Assembly (NCBI RefSeq): GCF_004006175.1
Contig: NZ_CP033219.1
Location: 1 to 64,000, forward strand
DNA: 64,000 nucleotides
Direction of reading: 5' to 3'
DNA from: Parasedimentitalea marina
GTDB taxonomy: Bacteria > Pseudomonadota > Alphaproteobacteria > Rhodobacterales > Rhodobacteraceae
Below the pieces are notes generated by a model, which did no database searches, was not told the origin of the DNA, and was given only the letters and a program-made list of their open reading frames with translations. Below, one piece after another: positions 10,806 to 20,476 of this stretch; positions within the stretch are counted from its first letter, which is position 1, and the number at the start of each line of letters is the position of its first letter. The position numbers and the translations under genes were made by a program.

Positions 10806-11705
10806 TCAACCCAAGTGACTTTCACCGCGTTCTTTGGCCAGTTGAATTTGTTTTTGACGTTCGCGAAACCGCGTTTTGTCTGCGTCGGATGTTTCATCAA
10901 TGCATTGGTGGCAGGATACACCCAGCTCAAACGCCGGATGTCTGGTGTCTTCGGGCACAAGTGGGCGACGGCAGCCGTGGCAGAGTTGATGTGGTCCAAC
11001 TTTTAGCCCGTGTCCCACCGACACACGATTATCGAAAACGTAACAGTCACCCTGCCAGGTGCTGTCTTCAACGGGGGTTTCTTCCAAGTAGCGCAGAATG
11101 CCGCCCTTTAGATGATAGACGTCCTCGATGCCTTGGCCGATCAGGAAGTTGGTCGACTTTTCACAGCGAATGCCGCCGGTGCAGAACATCGCGACCCGCT
11201 TGTTGTGGAACCGGTCCTTATTGTTTTCCCACCAAGCGGGAAACTCGCGGAATGATGCCGTTTTGGGATCAATGGCCCCTTCAAACGTACCAATGCCGAC
11301 CTCATAATCGTTTCGGGTGTCAATCACCACCACGTCATCTGATTGGATCAGATCATTCCATTCTTGTGGTTCTACATAGTGACCAACATGCGCCTTGGGA
11401 TCCACATTAGGCTGCCCCATGGTGACGATCTCTTTTTTCAGCCGGACCTTCATTTTTCCAAATGGGGCCTCTTCGCTTGTCGCTTCCTTCCATTCCAGGT
11501 TGGCACACCCGGGCAGAGCCTTGATATGGGCCAGCACCGCATCAATCCCTGAGCGTGACCCGGCAATTGTGCCGTTGATCCCTTCGCGCGCCAAAAGCAA
11601 AGAGCCCTTGACGTTGTGCGTCAGGCACTGATCCAACAGAGCGGGCTTGATGGTCGCCGTGTCAGAAAACTGGGTGAAGTGATAGAGAGCGCATATAACA
11701 TACAT
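10806..11705 (-). CDS. trhO: tRNA uridine(34) hydroxylase TrhO (rhodanese family)
   Basis: TrhO (YceA) makes 5-hydroxyuridine at the wobble base of tRNAs in an oxygen-dependent route. The 299-residue protein has the N-terminal acylphosphatase-like domain (ALYHFTQF...GSLLLAREGINGTIAG), a rhodanese domain with the active-site loop MFCTGGIRCEK (Cys175, with Cys181), and the C-terminal zinc-type segment CHGCRRPL...CHQC. I use the ATG at 11705; a TTG at 11741 is in frame but adds non-conserved residues. No strong ribosome binding site is visible. It is divergent from pncA and ends in its own terminator. Confidence 0.93.
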   Translation of the reverse strand: MYVICALYHFTQFSDTATIKPALLDQCLTHNVKGSLLLAREGINGTIAGSRSGIDAVLAHIKALPGCANLEWKEATSEEAPFGKMKVRLKKEIVTMGQPNVDPKAHVGHYVEPQEWNDLIQSDDVVVIDTRNDYEVGIGTFEGAIDPKTASFREFPAWWENNKDRFHNKRVAMFCTGGIRCEKSTNFLIGQGIEDVYHLKGGILRYLEETPVEDSTWQGDCYVFDNRVSVGHGLKVGPHQLCHGCRRPLVPEDTRHPAFELGVSCHQCIDETSDADKTRFRERQKQIQLAKERGESHLG

Positions 11706-11803
11706 ATAGCAGCGAATAGTTCGGAGGCGCGGTAGTTTCAAGGCTCACGTTGACCTGAGTGCTGCCTTTGCCTAGGCCAGAGGGGACAGAACGGGAGAAC
11801 AAT

Positions 11804-12409
11804 ATGACCAAGGCCCTTATCATTATCGACGTACAGAATGACTTTTGCCCCGGCGGCGCACTGGCCGTGTCGGGGGGCGACGACATCGTACCGGTCATCA
11901 ACGGCATGATGGCAGATTTTGACGCTGTGATTCTGACACAGGACTGGCACCCCAGTGGGCACTCGTCGTTTGCTTCATCTCATAGTGGAAAAGTACCGTT
12001 TGATACAACCCCAATGCCATACGGGCTGCAGGTGTTATGGCCAGACCATTGTGTTCAGGGCACGGAAGGGGCCGCATTTCATGCTGACCTTCAAGTTAAT
12101 GCAGATATGATTATCCGAAAAGGGTATCGCCCCGAAATCGACAGCTACTCTGCCTTTTACGAAAATGACCAGACAACGCCAACCGGGTTGCAGGGTTACT
12201 TAAACGAGCGTGGTATCAAGGACTTGACTTTAGTTGGTCTGGCCACGGACTTCTGTGTCGCATTTTCCGCACTTGATGCTATTCGACTTGGATTTCGGGT
12301 TAGGGTTGAATTGTCGGCCTGTCGCGCAATCGACATGGACGGATCTCTGAACGTTGCATTGGATAAAATGAAGAATGCCGGGGTGGTACTGGACATGACC
12401 GAAGTGTAA
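11804..12409 (+). CDS. pncA: Nicotinamidase PncA
   Basis: PncA deamidates nicotinamide to nicotinate in NAD salvage. The 201-residue isochorismatase-fold protein has the full catalytic triad: Asp9 in IIDVQNDFCPGG, Lys106 in RKGYRPEIDSYSAF, and Cys151 in ATDFCVAFSALDA. The metal ligands Asp47, His49 and His53 are in QDWHPSGHSSF, with His82 in the PDHCVQGT loop. I use the ATG at 11804 behind GGGAGA; the frame opens earlier at a less likely start. The next two genes on the strand are a hybrid kinase and pncB, which uses the product. Confidence 0.95.
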   Translation: MTKALIIIDVQNDFCPGGALAVSGGDDIVPVINGMMADFDAVILTQDWHPSGHSSFASSHSGKVPFDTTPMPYGLQVLWPDHCVQGTEGAAFHADLQVNADMIIRKGYRPEIDSYSAFYENDQTTPTGLQGYLNERGIKDLTLVGLATDFCVAFSALDAIRLGFRVRVELSACRAIDMDGSLNVALDKMKNAGVVLDMTEV

Positions 12410-12468
12410 AATGTTAACACCCTAAAGTTAGGCATGTCATGACGTGGTAACAGCACATAGGCAAAACG

Positions 12469-14709
12469 ATGACTGAACTGGGAGGTGCATCCTCGGGCGC
12501 GTCGACCGACTATCATCGGATCTACAACCCAACGAACTTACTGTTGCGCTATGCAAAAGGACGCATTCGGCATTTCGCCTATCGTCAGATATTTGCTGTC
12601 GCTAACGGTATTATTCTTTGGTTTCTAGTTTCGCCTGGTGTCGGGCTGCTGGCGATGACCCTCGTTTTCCTAGGTGATGTCGCCGATTGTATATTACTGC
12701 GATATATCCCGATTATGTTTGCCCGTGGACACTCCTTTTACAAGCTGTCCATTCTCACGGGGGTCACGGCGGGGATACAGGCGTTAACTGCGGCAGTATG
12801 CGTCTGGCTCTCCTGGTATGCACAGCACGATGATGCTGAGCCTCTATTTGCGTTGGGGTTGTTGATAAGCGCGACGATCAATGCCGGAATGGTCCTGCCA
12901 TATAACCCTGTCGCCGGGTACGTGCGATTAACGGTATATGGACTGACACCGATGGCTATTTTAGCCGGCGAAGTATTCGGTACCTTTGAAAGTGACGATC
13001 ATATTCACATGAACCTGGCTGGGCTGGCCATGCTCTACATGATGATGATGTGGATGCAGAACTTTATGAATGGAAACTTTCACCGGACCCGGCTGCATTT
13101 GAAAGATCAGTTCGAGCAACGCCAGCAACTGGAAGTCTCCAACGCATTATTGCAGGAACAACAAGAGCAGGCGAGGCGCCTTGCTCTGGTGGCTGAGCAC
13201 GCTTACGATAGTGTGTTTCTGATTGACCGGGAAGACAAGATTTCCTGGGTCAATGACTCCTTTACCAGGATCACTGGCTATACCTACTCCGAGGCGGTTG
13301 GGCGTACTCCTTGTGAGCTATTGGGAACTAAAGACCCAGATTCTGAAGAGGCCAGTTTGTTGCTGGGAAATCGGGCAAAAGGTCTTCCATTTCAAATTGA
13401 GATTCAAAGCCGTCGTAAGGATGGTTCGCTGATCTGGATAGAGACCAACCAAGTTCCGGTGCGGGGGTATAATGGTGAAATCGAAACCGTTGTTGCGGTT
13501 GAACGCGATGTGACGGCGGCACACCTTCATGCACAAGAGATGGAGGAGGCGCGGATCGCTGCTGAGGAAGGTGAGCGGACGAAGGCTGAATTTCTTGCGA
13601 CGATGAGCCATGAAATCCGCACACCGATGAATGGTGTTATTGGCATGGCACAGATGCTTGAAGGCACCTCCCTGGACGCAGAGCAACAGTTGTACACGGG
13701 TACTATCTTAAGCTCTTCCAAAACGCTGCTGGCCCTTATCAATGACGTGTTGGATCTGTCTAAACTGGACGCCAACAAGGTGTCATTCTCCAGCGTAGAT
13801 TTTGATATCCACGAGAGTTTTGAGGAAACATTGCGTCTATTGCAGCCGCAAGCATGGGGAAAGGGGCTGACCCTTGCCTTGGACATTTCTGAGACGGCCC
13901 CAAAAAACGTGCACGGTGATGATCGTCGAATTCGTCAAATTCTGTTGAACCTGGTTGGGAACGCGATCAAATTCACCGACACTGGTGAGGTGAGGGTGAC
14001 GTTAAAGATCAAACCTCAAGGTGATGCTCTGGCCTTAAGTTTTTCTGTAAAAGACACCGGAATCGGAATCCCCGAGAACAAGCTAGATCGTATTTTTGAA
14101 CATTTCTCACAGGCGGAGGCCGCCACAACCCGCAGGTACGGTGGGACCGGACTTGGGCTCGCGATTTCACGTAAACTGACCAATGCCATGGGCGGCGAGA
14201 TCACTGTTACCTCGGATGTTGGCGTTGGGACCTGTCTGACAGTCACGCTTGAACTGGAGGCTGCTAAAACGGTGGGCGACAGCGGTGAGGACACCAAGGT
14301 TGCAAAAGTTTTGATCCCATCGGTTCCTTCCGGGATGCGGATTCTTGTCGCTGAAGACAACAAAGTAAATCGGCTGGTGATGAAGAAGTTCCTGCGCGAT
14401 GTCCCCATCGAGTTGGAGTTTGCGCATAATGGCAGTGAAGCTGTGGAAAAGGTGCAGGAGAATAGACCGCACCTGGTGTTCATGGATATGTCTATGCCAG
14501 TGATGAGTGGCCTTGATGCCACCCGCGTCATTCGCAACAGCGGAGGGGCCCAGCCGGTGATCGTCGCGCTGACCGCCAATGCCTTTGAAAGCGACCGTAA
14601 GGCCTGCCTGCAGGCCGGTATGGACGAGTTTTTGAGTAAACCCCTGAACCGCAATGACCTACTTGCAGTACTGCAGCGATATGGCGAAGCGGACAACCCC
14701 AGGTCCTAG
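12469..14709 (+). CDS. Membrane hybrid sensor histidine kinase (PAS-HisKA-HATPase-REC)
   Basis: A 746-residue hybrid kinase. The N-terminal part (about 40-200) has roughly six hydrophobic segments without a large periplasmic loop, so it may sense within the membrane. A coiled stretch and a PAS domain (about 235-350) follow. Next come HisKA with the phosphorylated His381 in FLATMSHEIRTPMNG, a HATPase domain with NLVGNAIKFTD and GIGIPE boxes, and a receiver domain with Asp673 in VFMDMSMPVMSG and a late lysine (FLSKPLN). No partner regulator is nearby. It lies 59 bases after pncA and 67 before pncB on the same strand, so it is probably cotranscribed with NAD salvage genes. Confidence 0.93.
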   Translation: MTELGGASSGASTDYHRIYNPTNLLLRYAKGRIRHFAYRQIFAVANGIILWFLVSPGVGLLAMTLVFLGDVADCILLRYIPIMFARGHSFYKLSILTGVTAGIQALTAAVCVWLSWYAQHDDAEPLFALGLLISATINAGMVLPYNPVAGYVRLTVYGLTPMAILAGEVFGTFESDDHIHMNLAGLAMLYMMMMWMQNFMNGNFHRTRLHLKDQFEQRQQLEVSNALLQEQQEQARRLALVAEHAYDSVFLIDREDKISWVNDSFTRITGYTYSEAVGRTPCELLGTKDPDSEEASLLLGNRAKGLPFQIEIQSRRKDGSLIWIETNQVPVRGYNGEIETVVAVERDVTAAHLHAQEMEEARIAAEEGERTKAEFLATMSHEIRTPMNGVIGMAQMLEGTSLDAEQQLYTGTILSSSKTLLALINDVLDLSKLDANKVSFSSVDFDIHESFEETLRLLQPQAWGKGLTLALDISETAPKNVHGDDRRIRQILLNLVGNAIKFTDTGEVRVTLKIKPQGDALALSFSVKDTGIGIPENKLDRIFEHFSQAEAATTRRYGGTGLGLAISRKLTNAMGGEITVTSDVGVGTCLTVTLELEAAKTVGDSGEDTKVAKVLIPSVPSGMRILVAEDNKVNRLVMKKFLRDVPIELEFAHNGSEAVEKVQENRPHLVFMDMSMPVMSGLDATRVIRNSGGAQPVIVALTANAFESDRKACLQAGMDEFLSKPLNRNDLLAVLQRYGEADNPRS

Positions 14710-14776
14710 TGCTGATTTTCTTGCCCCCGCCGCTGCGCTGGCTTATCAACCAGTGAACTAACGAATGAGGTCGCCG

Positions 14777-16066
14777 GTGGATATTGCAACCCGGGTCTAT
14801 AATCATAAGTGGAAGATTGATCCGATCGTGCGATCGTTGATTGATACTGATTTCTATAAATTGTTGATGTGCCAGTCCGTCTTCCGCAACAAGCCGGACA
14901 CGCAGGTAAGGTTCTCGCTGATTAACCGCTCAATCAAGGTGCCATTGGCCGACCTGATTGACGAGGGCGAATTGCGCGAGCAGTTGGACCACATTCGGAC
15001 ACTGACGCTGTCACGGGGCGAAAGCACCTGGCTGCGCGGCAATACGTTCTATGGCAAACGGCAGATGTTTCGGCCTGACTTTATGGAATGGTTCGAAGGA
15101 TTGCGCCTGCCTCCGTATCACCTGGAGCGCCGGGGGGATCAGTACGAGCTCACGTTTGAAGGCAGCTGGCCCGAAGTGATGCTGTGGGAAATCCCGGCAT
15201 TGGCAGTGTTGATGGAATTGCGCAGCCGCGCGGTATTGAACCGGCTTGATCGGTTCGAACTGCAGGTTCTCTATGCCCGCGCCATGACCAAAGTCTGGGA
15301 GAAAATTGAACGGCTACGTCAAATTGATGGGCTGAGCATCGCTGACTTTGGCACCCGTCGCCGACACTCATTCCTGTGGCAGGACTGGTGCGTTCAGGCG
15401 ATGAGCGAGGGGTTGGGGTCTAAGTTCACCGGCACCTCGAACTGCAAAATTGCGATGCGCCGCGAGCTGGAGGCGATTGGCACCAACGCACATGAGTTGC
15501 CGATGGTTTATTCAGCGCTGGCCGAAGATGATGCAGCCCTGGCGCAGGCTCCCTATGATGTGATGGCGGATTGGCGCGAGGAACACGAAGGCAATCTGCG
15601 CATCATTTTGCCGGATACCTATGGCACCAAGGGTTTTCTGGATCATGCACCCGAATGGCTGAACCAATGGACCGGTATCCGCATCGACAGTGGTGATCCG
15701 GCAACCGCCGCTGAGATTGCGATCAACTGGTGGCAAGAGCGCGGCGAAGATCTCAGCCAGAAGCGCGTGATTTTCTCGGATGGGCTGGACGTCGACAAAA
15801 TCGCGGAACTACATGCGAAATTTTCTGACCAGGTGAATGTTTCCTTCGGCTGGGGTACGCTTTTAACCAACGATTTTCGCGGGTTGGTTCCGGATAAGGG
15901 ATTGGCACCGTTCTCTTTGGTGTGCAAAGCCGTTTCTGCCAATGGCCGCCCAACGGTGAAGCTGTCGGATAACCCGGAAAAAGCAATGGGCCCCGCGGGT
16001 GAGATTGAACGCTACAAACGCGTGTTTGGCGTCGGCGAACAAGATCGGCAGCGGGTGATTGTATAA
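14777..16066 (+). CDS. pncB: Nicotinate phosphoribosyltransferase
   Basis: PncB converts nicotinate and PRPP to nicotinate mononucleotide, the committed step of Preiss-Handler salvage. The protein has the family N terminus SLIDTDFYKLLMCQSVF, the phosphohistidine region LSIADFGTRRRHSF, the TSNCKIAMRRE block, and the phosphate-binding GIRIDSGDP and FSDGLDV motifs. The GTG at 14777 (MDIATRVYNHKW, preceded by GAGG) looks better than the ATG at 14765, which has no ribosome binding site; the difference is four residues. About 429 residues, normal for the alphaproteobacterial type. It works directly after PncA. Confidence 0.95.
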   Translation: MDIATRVYNHKWKIDPIVRSLIDTDFYKLLMCQSVFRNKPDTQVRFSLINRSIKVPLADLIDEGELREQLDHIRTLTLSRGESTWLRGNTFYGKRQMFRPDFMEWFEGLRLPPYHLERRGDQYELTFEGSWPEVMLWEIPALAVLMELRSRAVLNRLDRFELQVLYARAMTKVWEKIERLRQIDGLSIADFGTRRRHSFLWQDWCVQAMSEGLGSKFTGTSNCKIAMRRELEAIGTNAHELPMVYSALAEDDAALAQAPYDVMADWREEHEGNLRIILPDTYGTKGFLDHAPEWLNQWTGIRIDSGDPATAAEIAINWWQERGEDLSQKRVIFSDGLDVDKIAELHAKFSDQVNVSFGWGTLLTNDFRGLVPDKGLAPFSLVCKAVSANGRPTVKLSDNPEKAMGPAGEIERYKRVFGVGEQDRQRVIV

Positions 16067-16100
16067 CCACCCGGCCCAATGCTTTCTAACCGCAATACTA

Positions 16101-16132
16101 CCGTGAATTGTTTCGTGCGCGAAACAATGCGG
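16101..16132. terminator. Hairpin between convergent pncB and aldehyde dehydrogenase
   Basis: ATTGTTTCG (16107-16115) and CGAAACAAT (16120-16128) form a perfect nine-base stem with loop TGCG, extended by outer CCG/CGG pairs. It lies midway in the 79-base gap between the two convergent stops. Flanking T runs are short (GTTTTGG), so it is a probable but not ideal bidirectional terminator. Confidence 0.6.
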
Positions 16133-16145
16133 CAGTTTTGGTGAC

Positions 16146-17606
16146 CTATCCGTGGTGTGCTGCGACTGTTTTCAGGTGCGAAAACCCATAGAGTGCTTCA
16201 AAGCCTTTTTCGCGGCCGTGACCTGATTTTCCGACACCGCCAAAGGGGAGCTCAACCCCACCGCCAGCGCCGTAGTTGTTCAGGAACACCTGACCGGCGC
16301 GTAACTTTTTCGCCAACCGCATCTGCCGCGCGCCGTCCCGGCTCCAGACGCTGGCGACAAGGCCATAATCGGTAGAGTTGGCAATCTCCAGTGCCTCATC
16401 TTCCGTATCAAAGGGAATAATCACCTGAACGGGCCCAAAGATTTCATCCTGCGCCAAGGGATGATCTGCGGGGACATCGGCGAACAGCGTAGGGCGGACA
16501 TAGGCGCCAGTATTCGGCGTGCCGTCAACGATTTTACCCTGCGCAGCCAGGGTCAAATCCGCACCTTTGGTCAGAAACCCTTCGACAATACTCTTCTGCC
16601 GGGTCGAGATCAGCGGCCCCAACCGCAAGTCCTGGGTGGCGGGTCCAACAGTCAATTCGCTATAGGCCGTACTCATCTGCGCGACGACCTGATCATAGAC
16701 GCCACGTTGAACCAGAATGCGGGACGAGGCCGAGCAGGTCTGACCGGCGTTTTGGATGCCGGCATTGACCAGAAACGGCAAAGCGGCATCAAGGTCTGCG
16801 TCGTCAAACACCAGCTGCGGCGATTTTCCTCCCAGTTCCAGCGTGACAGGCACCACGTTCTTGCCTGCCGCCTGCTGAACCAGCGCGCCGGTGGCCACCG
16901 ACCCGGTGAATGATATGTGGTGAACGCCGGGATGAGACGACAGTGCGGCGCCCGCCTCGGCGCCCAGTCCCGGAACGACGTTCAATGCGCCGGCCGGCAA
17001 TCCAGCCTCTTGCGCGATATGGGCGAAGGCCAGAGCTGTCAGGCAGGCCTCTTCGGCTGGTTTCAGGACAGCCGCATTGCCCATTGCCAGTGCAGCACCA
17101 ACCGACCGGCCGATGATCTGCATCGGATAGTTCCACGGTACGATGTGCCCCGTCACCCCATGCGGTTCACGCAGCGTGTAGACGGTATAGCCGTCCAGAT
17201 AGGGGATGGTTTCGCCGTGTACCTTGTCTGCCGCGCCGCCGTAGAATTCCATATAGCGGGCCAGTGCGATCGCATCAGCGCGGGCCTGGGTCAGGGGCTT
17301 GCCGACATCCAGTGCTTCAAGCGCCGCAAGGTCGTCGACGCGTTCCAGGACCAGTTGCCCAATCCGGGTCAGGATGCGGCCGCGTTCCAGTGCTGTCATG
17401 CGACCCCAGTCGCCGCTCAGTGCTGCATCGGCGGCCTGCACTGCCGCGTCGATGTCCGCTTTGCCACCGCGTGCAATCTGGCAAATATCGCGTCCATCTG
17501 ATGGGTTCACCAGTGTCAGAGTTTCGCCACTGACAGCAGCGCTCCACTCACCGTTTATCAGGCAGGTAGTGGGATCAAACCAAAGGGATTGCACGTTAGT
17601 CATCAT
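16146..17606 (-). CDS. NAD(P)-dependent aldehyde dehydrogenase
   Basis: A 486-residue aldehyde dehydrogenase of the betaine/aminoaldehyde-like branch. It carries the cofactor-binding PWNYPMQIIGRSVGAALAMGNAAVLKPAE block, the GSVATG turn, the general base Glu257 in TLELGGKSPQ, and the catalytic Cys291 in NAGQTCSASSR. All key residues are present. The start (ATG at 17606 or 17603) overlaps the stop of the upstream acetyltransferase by 8-11 bases, so it is coupled to the ABC importer run that starts at 23114. That context suggests oxidation of an aldehyde derived from the imported compound; the substrate is inference. Confidence 0.9.
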   Translation of the reverse strand: MMTNVQSLWFDPTTCLINGEWSAAVSGETLTLVNPSDGRDICQIARGGKADIDAAVQAADAALSGDWGRMTALERGRILTRIGQLVLERVDDLAALEALDVGKPLTQARADAIALARYMEFYGGAADKVHGETIPYLDGYTVYTLREPHGVTGHIVPWNYPMQIIGRSVGAALAMGNAAVLKPAEEACLTALAFAHIAQEAGLPAGALNVVPGLGAEAGAALSSHPGVHHISFTGSVATGALVQQAAGKNVVPVTLELGGKSPQLVFDDADLDAALPFLVNAGIQNAGQTCSASSRILVQRGVYDQVVAQMSTAYSELTVGPATQDLRLGPLISTRQKSIVEGFLTKGADLTLAAQGKIVDGTPNTGAYVRPTLFADVPADHPLAQDEIFGPVQVIIPFDTEDEALEIANSTDYGLVASVWSRDGARQMRLAKKLRAGQVFLNNYGAGGGVELPFGGVGKSGHGREKGFEALYGFSHLKTVAAHHG

Positions 17607-18069
17607 TGGGTCCTGCTATGTCGAAAGTGTAGCTTTTTATCTGGTGTTCGGTATATGGGGCGCCTTCGCGCAGCTCGCGCACGCCGGGCATGCCACTCAG
17701 GCAGGTGCCCCAGAATGCGGCAGCTTGCAGCGAGTGCGCAGACAGGCCCATGCGCCAGCGGCCGGGAAATTCCTGTAGCAAGATCTGCGCGGCCTCATAG
17801 CCAAAGCCCTGCCGCCGGTGTTTTGAGAAAATTGCAAATTCGGACAGTTCGCGACGGTCATCCGGCAGGTTCAAGACGATAGCAAAACCGATACGGGCTG
17901 TGTCTTTTTTGATCCAGAATGCGGTGACGTCTTTGCGGTGAAGGACCTGTTCGGCGCGGTCGTCTGGGTTGACGCCAGCGGTTGGGGCGACCTCGCCGAA
18001 ATATGGTGCAAGAGCAGCGGCCAGAAAGGCGCGCTCCCGCGGGAGGATCAGGGTAAGTGTCAGGCTCAT
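17596..18069 (-). CDS. GNAT-family N-acetyltransferase
   Basis: A 157-residue protein with the GNAT acetyl-CoA-binding motif A: ELSEFAIFSKHRRQGFGYEAAQILL, where R-R-Q-G-F-G is the pyrophosphate loop. It overlaps the ABC ATPase stop by four bases (ATGA) and its own stop overlaps the aldehyde dehydrogenase start, so it is a true member of the operon and not an insertion. It may acetylate an amine or peptide brought in by the transporter; no specific substrate can be read from sequence. Confidence 0.85.
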   Translation of the reverse strand: MSLTLTLILPRERAFLAAALAPYFGEVAPTAGVNPDDRAEQVLHRKDVTAFWIKKDTARIGFAIVLNLPDDRRELSEFAIFSKHRRQGFGYEAAQILLQEFPGRWRMGLSAHSLQAAAFWGTCLSGMPGVRELREGAPYTEHQIKSYTFDIAGPNDD

Positions 18070-19664
18070 GCGGTGATGACCCCTTTGCTCAGTTCGGGCA
18101 ACTTTGGTGCGGCAGCTAGCAGCGACTGGGTGTAAGGGTGCTGAGGGGCGGAAAACACCGTCTCTGTAGCGCCCTGTTCAACAATCTCGCCGGCCTTCAT
18201 CACCAGAACCCGGTCCGTGATGGTACGCACTACGTTCAGGTCGTGGCTGATGAACAGATAGGTCAATGCGTAGGATTCGCATAGATCTGCCAGGAGATCG
18301 AGGATCTGTGCCCGCACGGATACATCCAACGCCGAAACCGCCTCGTCGAACAAGATCAGTTCGGGCCGGGTGATCAGTGCACGGGCAATCGCAATACGCT
18401 GGCGCTGTCCGCCAGAAAATTGGTGAATGTATTTTGTGGCGTCATTGGGGGATAGTCCGACCGCGATCAGCGTTTCTGCGATCAGGTTTTGGCGGGCACG
18501 ACCCTTGGGGGGATCGGTCAGCAGGTAGAAGGGTTCAGTGATCAGCCGGTCCACCCGATGACGTGGATTGAAGCTGCCAAACGGATCCTGAAACACCACT
18601 TGCATTTTGCGTTGCATGTCCGCGCCCTGCGTCGGGGTAACAGGCTGTCCATCCAAAAGGATCTGGCCGCCCTGCAGCGGCTCCAATCCCAGTATTGCCC
18701 GGGTCAGGGTCGATTTTCCACAGCCGGATTCGCCAACCAACCCCAGTCTTTCGCCGCGATTCAGGGTAAAGCTGACTTGTTTGACCGCGCGGTAGTGGCC
18801 AGGCGCTGCAAACAGCGAAGTACGGGGCAGGGCATAGTCGCGCACTGCATCCTTGACCTGCAACAATGGTTTGGGCTTGGGCGGCGGCGGTAGGGCCACC
18901 TGATGGTTCGATGCAGCAAACAGCATGCGGGTATAGGGTTGCTGCATATTGGTCAGCAGGTCTTGGGTTGGTCCAGCCTCGATGACCTTGCCGCGCCGCA
19001 TGACAACGATTTTGTCCGCCAGATCAGCTACCACAGCCAGATCATGGGTGATCATCAGGAGCCCCATGTCATAATCCTGCACAAGGTCCTTTAGCAGTGC
19101 CAGAATTTGCGCCTGCGTGGTGACATCCAGTGCCGTTGTCGGCTCGTCTGCGATCAGCAGCTTGGGGCGCAGCGCGATGGCCATGGCGATGACCACCCGC
19201 TGGCGTTGGCCACCCGACAGCTCGTGTGGGAACCGGCTAAGCGGAAACCGGTCAGCAGGCAGGCCGACACGTTCCAGTACGTCTTGCGCATGTTGGCGCG
19301 CCTTGGCCTTGGGCATCGCCTTGTGGATCAGGATGGTTTCCATCACCTGGTCGCCGATGGTCTGGACCGGGTTGAGCGCGGTCATGGGCTCTTGAAACAC
19401 CATGCCGATAGAGGCCCCGCGCAGGGCGCACATTTGCGCCTCGCTTTGATCCAGAATGTTAGTGCCGCCCAGCGAGACCGTGCCACTGGCCTGAGCAATA
19501 TCCGGCAGCAGTTGCATCACTGCCAAGGCGGTCATCGACTTACCCGATCCGCTTTCGCCGGTGACAGCAACAATTTCACCCGAAGCGACCGATAGTGAGA
19601 CATGCTGTAAAATCGGAACGCCGACGATCGACATGGATAGGTTTTGAATGTCCAGCAGGCTCAT
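18066..19664 (-). CDS. Fused double ATPase of a peptide-type ABC importer
   Basis: A 532-residue protein with two complete nucleotide-binding domains in one chain, as in YejF and other fused DppD-DppF ATPases. The first Walker A is GESGSGKS at 36-43 and the second is GESGCGKS in the C-terminal half. Each half has its own LSGGQRQRV or FSGGQRQRIAIARAL signature and a DEPTTALD or DEAVSALD Walker B. Each half also ends in a typical oligopeptide-transporter tail (QPYTRMLF, HPYTQSLLAAAPKL). It powers the two permeases encoded immediately upstream and overlaps its neighbours by four bases on each side. Confidence 0.95.
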   Translation of the reverse strand: MSLLDIQNLSMSIVGVPILQHVSLSVASGEIVAVTGESGSGKSMTALAVMQLLPDIAQASGTVSLGGTNILDQSEAQMCALRGASIGMVFQEPMTALNPVQTIGDQVMETILIHKAMPKAKARQHAQDVLERVGLPADRFPLSRFPHELSGGQRQRVVIAMAIALRPKLLIADEPTTALDVTTQAQILALLKDLVQDYDMGLLMITHDLAVVADLADKIVVMRRGKVIEAGPTQDLLTNMQQPYTRMLFAASNHQVALPPPPKPKPLLQVKDAVRDYALPRTSLFAAPGHYRAVKQVSFTLNRGERLGLVGESGCGKSTLTRAILGLEPLQGGQILLDGQPVTPTQGADMQRKMQVVFQDPFGSFNPRHRVDRLITEPFYLLTDPPKGRARQNLIAETLIAVGLSPNDATKYIHQFSGGQRQRIAIARALITRPELILFDEAVSALDVSVRAQILDLLADLCESYALTYLFISHDLNVVRTITDRVLVMKAGEIVEQGATETVFSAPQHPYTQSLLAAAPKLPELSKGVITA

Positions 19665-20476
19665 GTTCGGGTCACCCGCAGTTTAGGATCCAGCCAGTCG
19701 CGCAAACCATCGCCCATCAGGTTCAGGCCCAGCACTGTGACAATGATGGCGCTGCCGGGGATCAGTGCCAGATGCGGGGCAAAGCTGACCATGGTCTGCG
19801 CATCGGCCAGCATTCTGCCCCAACTGGGTGTCGGGGGCTGCGCCCCAAGGCCGACATAAGACAGGCCTGCCTCGGCCAGAATGCCCAGGCTGAATTGAAT
19901 GGTGCCCTGTACGATCAACAGGTTGGCGATATTGGGCAGGATGTGTTCGGCTGAAATTCGCGCCGGACCTTTGCCCGAGACGCGGGCGGCCAGGATAAAT
20001 TCACGCTGCCAGAGCGATAGCGATGCACCGCGGGTGATGCGGGCAAAGACGGGGATGTTGAAGATGCCGATGGCGATGATCGCATTGACGGCGCCGGCGC
20101 CAAAGATGGCGGTGATCAGGATGGCGATCACCAGCGACGGGAAGGCAAACACCAGATCATTGCCGCGCATGATCAGCTCGTCCAGCCAGCTGCCGCTGCG
20201 GGCTGCTGCGGTCAGGCCCAGCGGGATGCCGATGCTCATGCCGATGCCTACGGCCACCAGTGCCACGGCGATCGAGGTACGCGCACCGACCATCACCATG
20301 GAAAAGATGTCACGGCCAAAGTGGTCGGTGCCCAGCCAGTGGTCGGTGTTGGGGGTTTGCAGCTTGGCCGGGATATCCATTGCGGTATGGTCGAAGGGGG
20401 TCCAGACAAACGATACCAGTGCGGCCAGAAGCACCAGTGATGACAGTATCGCGCCTATGATCAGATTACGGATCAT
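19661..20476 (-). CDS. ABC importer permease (DppC/OppC type)
   Basis: A 271-residue inner-membrane permease. The first hydrophobic helix is followed by the characteristic NTDHWLGTDHFGRDIFSMVMVGARTS segment of DppC proteins. The cytoplasmic EAA loop (REFILAARVSGKGPARISAEHILPNI) contacts the ATPase. It overlaps both neighbours by four bases and would pair with the DppB-type permease to form the pore. Confidence 0.95.
   Translation of the reverse strand: MIRNLIIGAILSSLVLLAALVSFVWTPFDHTAMDIPAKLQTPNTDHWLGTDHFGRDIFSMVMVGARTSIAVALVAVGIGMSIGIPLGLTAAARSGSWLDELIMRGNDLVFAFPSLVIAILITAIFGAGAVNAIIAIGIFNIPVFARITRGASLSLWQREFILAARVSGKGPARISAEHILPNIANLLIVQGTIQFSLGILAEAGLSYVGLGAQPPTPSWGRMLADAQTMVSFAPHLALIPGSAIIVTVLGLNLMGDGLRDWLDPKLRVTRT

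Noticed and set aside
18037..18048. Palindrome CTCCCGCGGGAG inside the acetyltransferase gene, and a similar CTCCCGCGGGGAGG near 48305 in pbpC
   Set aside because: They recall the ends of the multi-hairpin repeat, but both are short, lie in coding sequence and lack the central palindrome; chance in GC-rich codons is enough.
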